From an uncultured Psychroserpens sp. (GTDB lineage Bacteria > Bacteroidota > Bacteroidia > Flavobacteriales > Flavobacteriaceae), in contig NZ_CANLNS010000001.1 of assembly GCF_947492715.1 (NCBI RefSeq), forward strand, positions 1,302,001-1,366,000: DNA of 64,000 nucleotides, in the 5' to 3' direction. Positions 49,401 to 58,100 of this stretch are shown one piece after another. Below the pieces are notes generated by a model. It was given only the letters and a program-made list of their open reading frames with translations. It was not told where the DNA came from and ran no database searches. Within the stretch, counting starts at the first letter, position 1, and every line of letters starts with the position of its first letter. Position numbers and translations under genes: made by a program.

Positions 49401-51495
49401 ATCGGGTATTGCAGACGGAAGTTGTGCTGGAGATCCAGATGATGACGTTTGGTTTGAATTTACAGCAGTAGATGAATTTCAAATTATTCAATTTTTAAAT
49501 ATTACTGGAGGAGGTTTCTTCCAAGATTTAGATCATGCAGTTTATGAAGGTACTTGTGATGCACCTGTAGAATTATACTGTTCTCCTGATACTGCAAGTT
49601 TAACACCAGCATTAACGATAGGTAATACGTATTATATTAGAGTGTTCTCGGCAGGAGATGATGGTGTTGATTATACATTTGATTTATGTATAAGACCAGG
49701 TACTGGAAATGTATCGGTTGATCAAGATACATATACTGTAGAAGAACTGGTTGTAGACATATTAATTGATAGCCCTTGTGCTCAAATTACAAATATTACA
49801 TTCTCGACAGGTACAGATTTCGGCGATGTTAATGGTATTGGATACTTCACATCAGATGAGGGTAGTTTCCCTTTTGAAGATGGTATTATATTAACTTCTG
49901 GAGATGCTAGTAGAGCTGGTGGACCAAACTTTAATGCCATGAGTGATGGTGGTTTTGGATGGCCTGGAGACCCTGAGCTGGATGCAGAAGTAGGAATAAA
50001 TTCTAATAATGCGTCTATTATTGAATTTGATTTCGTGCCATTATCTGACGAAATCAGCTTTGATTTCTTAATGGCTTCCGAAGAATACAACGGAAGTACA
50101 GGTGGTACATTTGAATGTACGTTCTCAGATGCATTCGCATTCTTGTTAACAGACGAAGACGGTAATACAACTAACTTAGCAGTATTGCCTGGTACAAACA
50201 CACCAATTTTGGTCACTAATATTCACCCTGAAAACCCAGGATGTCCTGCAATAAATGAAGAATATTTTGGCGGTTATGTTCCTCAGAACCTTCCTCCAAT
50301 TTCATTTGACGGTAGAACCGAAGTATTTACGGCATTCTCTGAAGTAAATATTGGAGAGAACTATCACATTAAACTTGTTATTGCTGATGCAACAGATGCT
50401 GCTTTAGATTCTGGAGTATTCTTGAAAGCTGGAAGTTTTGATATTGGTGAAGTAGAACTAGGTGAGGACATTACGATTGCTTCTGGAACAGCAGCTTGTG
50501 TGGGAGAACAGATCGTTTTAGAAACGCAAGCGTTATCTGTAGACCATGTATGGTTTAAGGATGGGTTTGTTATTGAAAATGAAACGTCTAACACCTTAGT
50601 TGTTACTGAAGATGGTACGTATACAACTCAAATTATTTTCTCTCCATCATGTATTATATCTGATGAGATTTTAGTTGAGTTCTTACCTCTACCAATTGCA
50701 AATATGCCACCAGATTTAGTTGGATGTTCAATTGGAAATGATACGGCAGTATTTAATTTATCGGATAATGATTTAGCCATTTTAGGCGATACGCAAAGTC
50801 CTGATGATTTTACAGTAACGATTCATTTAACAGAGCAAGACGCCATTGATGGTGTTAATCCGTTAGTGAGTCCTTATACGAGTTTATCTAACCCTCAAAC
50901 GGTTTATGCTCAAGTAACCAATAATGCCACAGGTTGTACAAACACAACAAGTTTTGATTTAGTCTTAGGTACAGAACCTGAAACTACATTTACACAAGAT
51001 TTCGATTACGAAGTGTGTCCTAATGCAACTGTGCCAATTATTATTACGGCAACACCTGTTAATTATAACACGTCTGAAGTGACGATTAATTGGTATTTAG
51101 ATGGTGTATTACAAGCTGGTGAAAATGGATTGACATTCCCAGTATTACTTGCTGGAGATTACGAAATTGAAGTCATCTTTAATGATACTGGTTGTTCTAG
51201 TATAACAAGTCAAACTGTTATTGAATTAGAGAGTTGCGTAATACCTCAAGGAATTTCGCCAAATGGAGATGGTATGAACGATACGTTTGATTTAAGCAGT
51301 TACCGCGTTACCAAGTTGGAAATATTCAACAGGTTAGGAACACTAGTGTATTCTAAAACGAACTATGTTGACGAATGGCATGGACAAACCAACGATGGTG
51401 AAGAATTGCCTGTAGGTACTTATTTCTATACTATGGAGTACGAAGATGGTACAAAGAGAAGAAGTGCATGGGTTTATATTCAACGTTTGAATTAA
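46444..51495 (+). CDS. Giant secreted multidomain protein, paralog of 37994..43405, with choice-of-anchor L region and T9SS type B domain
   Basis: Shared FN3/MAM-like and CUB-like modules; SVDQDTYTVEELVVDILIDSPCAQITNITFSTGTDFGDVNGIGYF anchor-L-like segment; same C-terminal domain. Confidence 0.9.
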   Translation: MKKIIFLFALIFACSWAEAQTYLQENFDTEIPATWTVTDEGGATGDSWISGQQGGGNSLNGTNCAIVDSDSNGNGTELVETLTSPVFDTTGATALFLDFDQFYNNIGDDTAVVEVFDGTNWVEVLNQTADAGGFDAPDEQHIDITAYSNAAMQVRFIYNDGNVWAWYWLVDNVQVYNSTCNFPSGITVTNITSTSADISWTAGGTETEWEVVVQPLGTGEPTGSGTATTDNPFTATGLSAITEYEVFVRANCGADGFSIWSSVGNFESACDVFVPEYLEDFTTIIPNCWDEAADGDATTGPMNLGGGDWGPDGFLNNGFDGAYKINLWQAAKSDWIISPQFDLTGGPFQVDFDFGIMQFASSTTAGTLGSDDTVQLFISTDNGTSWTNLITFDNTTVVPVTGTQVVSDLTAYSGQTVQFAILGSEGTVDDTEDNDVFIDNFRVRLIPSCQEPSGLTVANVGGTTADISWTAGGAETSWEYVVQPLGTGMPSGPGTTVAMTSVNETGLTFQTDYEVWVRGNCDADGFSSWIGPVTFTTTVQSDYTIDCTQPPTQINYCYDNNDTTNWTFTSTDGSPIRLTFNAGGIESCCDDILVYDGADNTAPLIYQGNNGGDLSGLQFDSTGDTMFMEIDADGSVSCASGSFCCTTQWDFTVACATCVQPEATYSVVSNCTVGPEFFVDVDLTSLGSATSITLSDDQGSADQTVSATGIVTFGPYDNNTPVVISVANDDDPNCMLTSESLTQEFCIDNIVDCSAGPLNAFYCYENNDANQFSYTSSDGSPVRITINSGEIEGDPFDFLVVLDTDGVTELYNGEGNDGVLDGLVFQSTGDTIFFQITSDGSVSCSSGSFCCSDGIDYTVTCATCVNPTATYQVIDDCDNGDQFLIDVNVASLGDATSLTISNNIDANTVAATAAGVYQVGPFPFGVDVVVTINNDQDANCVINSDAIQLLACPPDNDNPCDATVAGVNADDSCDIITPGTLLEATPSGIADGSCAGDPDDDVWFEFTAVDEFQIIQFLNITGGGFFQDLDHAVYEGTCDAPVELYCSPDTASLTPALTIGNTYYIRVFSAGDDGVDYTFDLCIRPGTGNVSVDQDTYTVEELVVDILIDSPCAQITNITFSTGTDFGDVNGIGYFTSDEGSFPFEDGIILTSGDASRAGGPNFNAMSDGGFGWPGDPELDAEVGINSNNASIIEFDFVPLSDEISFDFLMASEEYNGSTGGTFECTFSDAFAFLLTDEDGNTTNLAVLPGTNTPILVTNIHPENPGCPAINEEYFGGYVPQNLPPISFDGRTEVFTAFSEVNIGENYHIKLVIADATDAALDSGVFLKAGSFDIGEVELGEDITIASGTAACVGEQIVLETQALSVDHVWFKDGFVIENETSNTLVVTEDGTYTTQIIFSPSCIISDEILVEFLPLPIANMPPDLVGCSIGNDTAVFNLSDNDLAILGDTQSPDDFTVTIHLTEQDAIDGVNPLVSPYTSLSNPQTVYAQVTNNATGCTNTTSFDLVLGTEPETTFTQDFDYEVCPNATVPIIITATPVNYNTSEVTINWYLDGVLQAGENGLTFPVLLAGDYEIEVIFNDTGCSSITSQTVIELESCVIPQGISPNGDGMNDTFDLSSYRVTKLEIFNRLGTLVYSKTNYVDEWHGQTNDGEELPVGTYFYTMEYEDGTKRRSAWVYIQRLN

Positions 51496-51515
51496 AGCCT
51501 AATAGTTTAATACAT

Positions 51516-51555
51516 AAAAAAAGCCTCCAACGATATTTACGTTGGAGGCTTTTTT
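51516..51555. terminator. Bidirectional intrinsic terminator
   Basis: AAAAAAGCCTCCAACG / CGTTGGAGGCTTTTTT. Confidence 0.9.
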
Positions 51556-51569
51556 ATTTGATCTTACGA

Positions 51570-51953
51570 TTAAAACACAGTGCTTAGTAGAATAATGGAT
51601 AAACCAATAGAACCGAATAATAAAAACCACAATAACCATATATTATATTGTTGAGGTGTTTTTTTACTATTTCTTTTTACGTTTATTACTGCTCTCTTTT
51701 TACCACTATACTGAATCCAGTTTTTAAAGTAGATAAAAGTACTTATCATTATAAAGAAGGCCCATGCTTTACCTGATGAAATTGTAATTGAATTCATCTC
51801 ATTTAAAAATGCAGACAACAAGATACCTGAGAGTAATATTAAACTACATTGTAATGTGGAAATATAAAATAAGGCTATAGTGTTGGCTTTCTTTTTATGT
51901 GTTGGTTTGTAATGTTGGAATACGGTAAAGAAAAAAGAATCGAAAGTGGTCAT
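51570..51953 (-). CDS. Membrane protein of unknown function
   Basis: About three TM helices; start moved from 51983 (inside a palindrome) to ATG 51953. Confidence 0.6.
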   Translation of the reverse strand: MTTFDSFFFTVFQHYKPTHKKKANTIALFYISTLQCSLILLSGILLSAFLNEMNSITISSGKAWAFFIMISTFIYFKNWIQYSGKKRAVINVKRNSKKTPQQYNIWLLWFLLFGSIGLSIILLSTVF

Positions 51954-51956
51954 ATA

Positions 51957-51964
51957 CAAATGTA
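51957..51964 (-). promoter_or_regulatory. -7 box TACATTTG
   Basis: Exact TAnnTTTG on minus strand, 3 nt before ATG 51953. Confidence 0.6.
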
Positions 51965-51970
51965 TTGATA

Positions 51971-52008
51971 AAAGAAAAGCCACATCAATATTGATGTGGC
52001 TTTTCTTT
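51971..52008. terminator. 38-bp perfect palindrome, probable terminator of the TonB receptor-DUF5689 operon
   Basis: AAAGAAAAGCCACATCAAT|ATTGATGTGGCTTTTCTTT, zero spacer. Confidence 0.75.
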
Positions 52009-52022
52009 ATATAAGTTTTGTT

Positions 52023-53441
52023 TTATTGAGCGTCTATACTCACGAAATCTAATTCGTATGTTCCATCAAAATCACCTTGTCCACTACCTACATATTTAAA
52101 TGCGATGTAGATTTGACCAGATCCGCAAGAAAGATCAACATTTCCTGAAGGGAACCAATCTCCAAAGAAATCACTGTCTTGTGTTACATAAGCATCTGTG
52201 ATGATTCCCCAAGTAGCGGTTGTAATACCAGCTTCAGTACCATCCCAATCGTTTGAGAATAGTATTTCTAAAGTACTACCATCAGAGAAACTATTAGATG
52301 TTTCAAAATTTAAAGTCACATCAGGATTAGCATCTAAATCTATTTGAGGCGTAATTAACCAGGCTACTGAGCTTGCATCACCAGAATTAAAAGATCCTAC
52401 TCTAGCAGAAACACCTTGAGATGAATTAGCACCACCTTGAGTGTAAGCTTCCCATCCTTCAGTACCAGCTTCAATATAGTTAGTCCAGCCGTTTCCAGAA
52501 ATTGGAGAGTTTGTAGATTGTCCTTCAAAATCATCTTCAAATAAGTTGGTACTACCAGTTGTTGCAGCTAATCCACAAGATAATTCTATTGGATCACAAC
52601 GCATTTCATTTGTGAAATTGATATCTTCTGGAGAATTAATTACTAACGTGTAAAAATCATCAAAGAAATCTCTTGTTAAAATCCCATCAATTGATCCTCT
52701 ATTTGCAGGCAATAAAAGCGATTTAAAATCAGAAAAGGTACTTGTACTTAATATCACATTAGAACTACTTGCACAACTCTCTAAAAGACGTTCTCCATCA
52801 AATTGGTCTGTGTCTTCAGCAGCAAATGTTTTTAAATCATCACCTAAAACGTCATTTCTATTAAATTGAACATCACTTAAACGGATGAATAAATTTTCCA
52901 AATCATTAGAAAAGTCACTAATACTAACCTCAAGAGGTACTATAGTTGCTACTTCAGATGTACGAAGAATTGTTTCAGACATTTCAGACGACGCAATTTT
53001 TGCCAATTCGTTTCCTTCTCTTCTTCCTATTTGTACAACACCATTATCAACAGCAACAGACAATCCATCTAATTTAACGTATACTTTTCTTCCGAAATCG
53101 TATATTGTAAATAAAGGGTTTACATCTATTTGAACAACAATACCTGCTGTTGGGTTTTCTGCTTTATCTTGTAGTACTAACTCTTCAAAGAAGTTTCCTC
53201 CTTCATCACTAGAAATCACATAACCTTCCATGAAGTTGTTTGTTCCTTCAAAGGTAATGATGTCTTCACCAGATTGTGTAAGGTTACCAATAACAGCATC
53301 TATATCAATAATGTTTCCAGTAATTACAGGGTCTGTAACGTCAACATTAGGTGTGTCAAAATCATCATCCTGAACACAAGCACTAAATACTAATAAGCCT
53401 AAAGCTAATAGTACGATTTTGTTTAAATTAATTGTTTTCAT
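52023..53441 (-). CDS. DUF5689 domain lipoprotein
   Basis: Lipobox LLVFSACVQDDDFDTP; DUF5689-like region; choice-of-anchor-J-like C-terminus; ATG 53441 gives the proper signal peptide. Confidence 0.85.
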   Translation of the reverse strand: MKTINLNKIVLLALGLLVFSACVQDDDFDTPNVDVTDPVITGNIIDIDAVIGNLTQSGEDIITFEGTNNFMEGYVISSDEGGNFFEELVLQDKAENPTAGIVVQIDVNPLFTIYDFGRKVYVKLDGLSVAVDNGVVQIGRREGNELAKIASSEMSETILRTSEVATIVPLEVSISDFSNDLENLFIRLSDVQFNRNDVLGDDLKTFAAEDTDQFDGERLLESCASSSNVILSTSTFSDFKSLLLPANRGSIDGILTRDFFDDFYTLVINSPEDINFTNEMRCDPIELSCGLAATTGSTNLFEDDFEGQSTNSPISGNGWTNYIEAGTEGWEAYTQGGANSSQGVSARVGSFNSGDASSVAWLITPQIDLDANPDVTLNFETSNSFSDGSTLEILFSNDWDGTEAGITTATWGIITDAYVTQDSDFFGDWFPSGNVDLSCGSGQIYIAFKYVGSGQGDFDGTYELDFVSIDAQ

Positions 53442-53504
53442 TTTTTTCTTTTTTATCTTATCCTTATCAAAGGACATTATTTTGAAATTTGTTTTTTTAG
53501 CGTT

Positions 53505-56351
53505 TTAGAATCGAAGGTATACATTTAAGTAATAAGTTGTTCCATTTCCGTTGAAATAACGAGAACCAAATACAGGTCCTGTAGATCTAGATTGATCTTC
53601 TAATAACCTTGTATACTTTGGTAACCTTGATTGCTCAAATCCTCCTGTTTTATATTCTTGATCGAAGACGTTATTAATTGTTGCAAAGAATCCAACAAAG
53701 TAATCACCAACTCTCCATGATTTTCCACCTACAATGTTAACAAGAACATAGTCGTCAAACTCTTCTTGTTTTAATAAATCTCTAGCGATATCTTCGTCAT
53801 AACCAACTATTGGTTGACCATCAAAATCTGTAGTAAAGTTTGCAGATCTAGCAAGGTTACTTACATCAATGTATGCGTTTGAGAAATAGTTTGTTGTTAG
53901 ACCAACATTCCAGAAATCTGGGTCGCGGTATTCAAATCCAATTTGATAAGCACGTTCTGGACCTCCAGCTACATGGTAATCTTTAATATTTGTAGTACCA
54001 TCTCCAAAGGTTAATGGACCATCAAAATCATCACTTGTTAAATATAAGTTTGGATTATTATCAAATGTGTATTGACCAACAGAAGCTGCTGCTTTTAATT
54101 TTATCGTTGGTGTTACTTGAGCTTCAAACCCTAATTCTACTCCAATATGTCTTTTTTCAACGTTGGTAAGGACCTCTTGTACAAATGCATCTCCAGTATC
54201 TAAACCAAGCCCGGCTAAATCTTCAGTAAAGAAGAAACCGATATCTGTTCCATCTTGAAATCCAGAATAGAACCCTGTAAGTCTAGCTTTAATTGTTGGA
54301 GATCTGAAAATATAACTTACATCAACAGATTGAATTTTTTCACTTTCTAAACCAATAACAACATCATTGTTTTGCCTTGCATTATTGAATGAATTTCTAA
54401 TTGTTGGTGCTTTAGTAAAGTAACTTGCATTGAAATCAATAAGATGACGACCAGTAACTTTATAAGTACCTCCAGCTTTAACACCGTAGTTAGAAAAATC
54501 TAATTTTTCACTTTTCCCAAAAGAACGTGAACCAGAAAAGTTTCCATTTTCAAACAAACCATTTCTTTGGTATGTAGTTTGAGAAATGTTTGCTCCTAAG
54601 TAGAAATCTATCTTGTTGTATTTAAATTGAGCCTGCGCAAAACCAGTAACAACGTTTGCATCTATTTCGTAATTGTATTTGTAACGATCACCTTCTCTAA
54701 CAATTCTATTAGGATTGTTTAAATCACTCTGCGCCACATCTTCTAGAGACTCGATAACGTTAGCATCTTCTTCTGCGAAGAAATCTACATCTAAGTAACC
54801 TGTTCCACCTAAAAGGTCTTTTAGGTTAGCAAAGTTTTCACTTTTTAATCGTCTATAACTTACCATGGCATTTAATCTCACACGCTCAGATAACTCAGTA
54901 TCTAATATAGAGTTAATCGTAAATTGTGAATCGTCATTTCTATCTTCTTGAATAGCATAGATAGAATTTCCTCCTTGAGCTCTCACCGTAGCATTGGCAC
55001 TGTATAATGCGTTCCAATCTAACTGACCGTTATTTCTGAAGTTTTGAGCAGCCAAAAATGCTTGTTCGTAATCGTAAGCTGTTGGATTTACATCTCTCAA
55101 ATGGTAGCTAGGTAAATTTTGGTAGTAAGAAGGATCTGGATTTCTAGCACCACCAATATAACTTGCTTGACCGTTAAAGGTTACTAGTCGTGTTCCTCCA
55201 TTATCAATTCTAGTATTACCTATTTTTCCAAATTGGTAAGCAACATTTGTGTTTAATTTTGTTTTAGGTGAAATATCCCAAAAGTGATTTAACATTAAAA
55301 TAGGTTCTTCTATTTCTCGTACTCTTGAGTTTCTAATATCACCATCTTGCTCGCCCCAGAATGGGTTATATTTTCTTCCTTTTAAAGCAAGAATTTCATC
55401 GGTTATAGCCGTAGAACGCCCACGTCTGTTTTGGGCATAAATTCCTGTAAAGTTAATGCTGTGTTTATCGTTGATTTTCTTTTCAACAGCAGCAAAAAAT
55501 GAGTTAGAGTCGTAAAGTGTTCCATCTACATAACCCTCATTTCCAAAACGTCTTGAGGCCAACACAGAATAAGACCAACCGCCTTCAAGGATTCCAGAAT
55601 TGTAGCTAGCCATAACACGACCAGTATAACTTCTGTTTGCAGAAGCATAAGATACTCTTCCACCTTCTCTATATCTAGAGGCTCTCATTACAATATTATT
55701 AGTACCTGCAAGATCACTAAATGTATAATCGTTGGCAGACATACCAATAGTAAATTCTTGATTTCTTTGAACATCATTTAGTCCACCCCAATTTCCCCAT
55801 TGCGGTCTACCACTAAATTGCTTGTTCATTTCAACACCATTAATAAGTACTTTTCCGTTGGCATTATCTAAACCTCTAGGTCTAAAAAACGTGGCGCTAA
55901 AATCAAACGCAGCTGCACGTAGGAATTGATCTCTAGATGCTTGTAGTAATCCAGAAATATTGTCTGTTAAACCATCATCTTCACTATTTAAATTGTCATC
56001 AGAAATTGAAATAACGAAAGAATCTGTCTTGTCACTATCGAAGTCAAGAGTCATACCGCTTATATCTACGGTTTGCCCTTCATTAACAACAATAGGGTAA
56101 CGTTTTGTAACATAACCATCCTTTTCAACTCTAAGAACTTGTTCGCCTAAAGGAACAATGGTTTGAAATTGAAATTCACCGTTCGCATCAGTTTTAACAG
56201 ATTGCGAAGTTTCTTCAATTGTAATTGTTACATCAGGAATTGGTTCACCTGTTGTTCCATCTAAAACACTACCTTTAACAATAGTCTCTTGAGCGAAGGA
56301 TGTCAACATGGAAAACATTCCGAATAAAAAAATAAAAAAACTTTTTTTCAT
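53505..56351 (-). CDS. TonB-dependent receptor with carboxypeptidase-regulatory-like N-terminal domain
   Basis: VKGSVLDGTTGEPIPDVTITIEET; plug-like region; barrel ending ...GNGTTYYLNVYLRF. Confidence 0.93.
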   Translation of the reverse strand: MKKSFFIFLFGMFSMLTSFAQETIVKGSVLDGTTGEPIPDVTITIEETSQSVKTDANGEFQFQTIVPLGEQVLRVEKDGYVTKRYPIVVNEGQTVDISGMTLDFDSDKTDSFVISISDDNLNSEDDGLTDNISGLLQASRDQFLRAAAFDFSATFFRPRGLDNANGKVLINGVEMNKQFSGRPQWGNWGGLNDVQRNQEFTIGMSANDYTFSDLAGTNNIVMRASRYREGGRVSYASANRSYTGRVMASYNSGILEGGWSYSVLASRRFGNEGYVDGTLYDSNSFFAAVEKKINDKHSINFTGIYAQNRRGRSTAITDEILALKGRKYNPFWGEQDGDIRNSRVREIEEPILMLNHFWDISPKTKLNTNVAYQFGKIGNTRIDNGGTRLVTFNGQASYIGGARNPDPSYYQNLPSYHLRDVNPTAYDYEQAFLAAQNFRNNGQLDWNALYSANATVRAQGGNSIYAIQEDRNDDSQFTINSILDTELSERVRLNAMVSYRRLKSENFANLKDLLGGTGYLDVDFFAEEDANVIESLEDVAQSDLNNPNRIVREGDRYKYNYEIDANVVTGFAQAQFKYNKIDFYLGANISQTTYQRNGLFENGNFSGSRSFGKSEKLDFSNYGVKAGGTYKVTGRHLIDFNASYFTKAPTIRNSFNNARQNNDVVIGLESEKIQSVDVSYIFRSPTIKARLTGFYSGFQDGTDIGFFFTEDLAGLGLDTGDAFVQEVLTNVEKRHIGVELGFEAQVTPTIKLKAAASVGQYTFDNNPNLYLTSDDFDGPLTFGDGTTNIKDYHVAGGPERAYQIGFEYRDPDFWNVGLTTNYFSNAYIDVSNLARSANFTTDFDGQPIVGYDEDIARDLLKQEEFDDYVLVNIVGGKSWRVGDYFVGFFATINNVFDQEYKTGGFEQSRLPKYTRLLEDQSRSTGPVFGSRYFNGNGTTYYLNVYLRF

Positions 56352-56416
56352 GCCTTATATTAAGATTAATAATTCTTATGCATTAAATAATAGTAATTTA
56401 AGTTATTTAAAGCGTG

Positions 56417-56424
56417 CAAATTTA
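56417..56424 (-). promoter_or_regulatory. -7 box TAAATTTG of the TonB receptor operon
   Basis: Exact TAnnTTTG on minus strand, 65 nt before ATG. Confidence 0.6.
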
Positions 56425-56444
56425 CATTATTTATAATAAATACA

Positions 56445-56452
56445 TACTTTTG
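56445..56452 (+). promoter_or_regulatory. -7 box TACTTTTG of the secreted nuclease
   Basis: Exact TAnnTTTG, 45 nt before ATG. Confidence 0.6.
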
Positions 56453-56497
56453 GCTCGACATTTGTAATCATCATAACGATAACATAATATATAAACT

Positions 56498-57568
56498 ATG
56501 AAACCACTACATTTTTCTTTAGCAATTATTTGTTTTTTAATGACATTTAATGGCTTTTCTCAAGATGGGAAAAAAGAAAAACGATTTAAAATTCACACTG
56601 TAGCATTCTACAATTTAGAGAATTTATTTGACACTATCAACGACACCACAAAGTTTGACGAGAGAAGTCCAATTATGGAAATCAAAGCAGACCGAGAAGG
56701 AATTTATAAAAAGAAAGTGAACAATATGGCAAGAGTTATTGCCGATATTGGAGCTGATGTTACTGGAAATACACCTGCCTTAATTGGTGTTTGCGAAATT
56801 GAAAATAGACAAGTATTAGTTGACCTTGTTAATCATCCTTTATTGTTGTCTAAAGATTATGGTATTATACATTACGAATCTCCTGACGTTAGGGGAATTG
56901 ATGTAGCATTATTATATCAAAAGTCATTGTTTAAACCAACAAGTCATGACTCTTTTGAATTGTTAATTTATGATGATGTAAGTAGAAAGCGTGTCATTAC
57001 AAGAGACCAACTTTTGGTGAGTGGTGAACTAGACGGAGATCCTATTCACGTGATTGTGAATCACTGGCCATCACGAAGTGGAGGAGAGGCAAGAAGTAGA
57101 TCAAAACGTGTTGGAGCGGCCAAGTTAAATAAACGTATCATTGATTCGATACAGTCTAAAGATCCTTATGCTAAAATATTTACGATGGGAGATTTAAATG
57201 ACGATCCTACAAATGAAAGTGTAAAAGGTGTACTAAAGGCGAAAGCAGATAAAAAGGATGTAGAATTAAAAGGTATTTACAATCCTTTTGAAAATATGTT
57301 TACTGAAAAAGGCTATGGAACAACAGCATGGAGAGATGCATGGAGTTTATTTGACCAAATAATGTTCACCAAACCACTTATTGAGAAAGACGATTATTCA
57401 TCTTACAGATTTTACAAAGCAGGGATCTACAACAAGTTGTATCTCGCTAATAAAAGAGGCCGTTATAAAGGATATCCTTTTAGAAGCTTTGCTGATGGTG
57501 GATTTACAGGTGGATTTAGTGATCACTTCCCAGTATATGTATACCTTATTAAACAAGTAGAAGATTAA
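56498..57568 (+). CDS. Secreted endonuclease/exonuclease/phosphatase family protein
   Basis: Signal peptide MKPLHFSLAIICFLMTFNGFSQ; VAFYNLENLFD, GVCEIENR, VNHWPSRSGG, TMGDLNDDPTNES, GGFSDHFPVYV. Confidence 0.93.
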   Translation: MKPLHFSLAIICFLMTFNGFSQDGKKEKRFKIHTVAFYNLENLFDTINDTTKFDERSPIMEIKADREGIYKKKVNNMARVIADIGADVTGNTPALIGVCEIENRQVLVDLVNHPLLLSKDYGIIHYESPDVRGIDVALLYQKSLFKPTSHDSFELLIYDDVSRKRVITRDQLLVSGELDGDPIHVIVNHWPSRSGGEARSRSKRVGAAKLNKRIIDSIQSKDPYAKIFTMGDLNDDPTNESVKGVLKAKADKKDVELKGIYNPFENMFTEKGYGTTAWRDAWSLFDQIMFTKPLIEKDDYSSYRFYKAGIYNKLYLANKRGRYKGYPFRSFADGGFTGGFSDHFPVYVYLIKQVED

Positions 57569-57587
57569 ACATAACTTATCACAATAA

Positions 57588-57622
57588 AAAAATGCGCTAT
57601 TAAATTATAATAGCGCATTTTT
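57588..57622. terminator. Bidirectional intrinsic terminator
   Basis: AAAAATGCGCTATTA / TAATAGCGCATTTTT. Confidence 0.88.
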
Positions 57623-57639
57623 CTTTTTATGATAATTCA

Positions 57640-58074
57640 TTAAAACCAATTTGTCCAAGGTATTCTAGATAAGACTAGAAGAAGTCCCAATGTGTAAAAA
57701 ATGGCTAACATTTTAAACTTTGGTTTCGACGTTAATTTCTTTTTATGTTTTGAGTACCCCATTGTAATGAGGACAACGGCTAAAATTCCAACAAACGGAT
57801 GCTCAACAGCTAAAAGTCTAGAAAATGGATCCAATCCACCCATACCATTGTTTTGTATGTTTTTTAATCCGAAAGGTGATGTGAAATATAATAACAACCC
57901 TATTAATAATTGAATATGGGTAACGATGAGCGCAAATAGAGAAATTCTGAAATCTACCGCTTGAAATTCTTTATTCCCAAAAAACTTGATTAAGGCATTA
58001 AATGTAGCTAATACTAGCATAATAAGTACTAGGTAAGCCCAATAAGAATGGAGCATTTTAACAATATCGTACAT
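57640..58074 (-). CDS. Four-TM membrane protein, cytochrome-like conserved histidines
   Basis: LHSYWAYLVLIML, THIQLLIGLLLYF, VEHPFVGILAVVLITMGYSKHKK. Confidence 0.7.
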   Translation of the reverse strand: MYDIVKMLHSYWAYLVLIMLVLATFNALIKFFGNKEFQAVDFRISLFALIVTHIQLLIGLLLYFTSPFGLKNIQNNGMGGLDPFSRLLAVEHPFVGILAVVLITMGYSKHKKKLTSKPKFKMLAIFYTLGLLLVLSRIPWTNWF

Positions 58075-58100
58075 CGGTTATAGTTTAAAAATTACAAAAG

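Noticed and set aside
49782-50594. 144-aa and 76-aa minus-strand ORFs in the second adhesin
   Set aside because: Antisense shadow ORFs; composition mirrors the plus-strand repeats.
37994-51495. Possible tandem DNA repeat or recombination-active repeat in the adhesin genes
   Set aside because: Repetition is at protein level; nucleotide copies are diverged at third positions, so no long exact DNA repeats were seen by eye.
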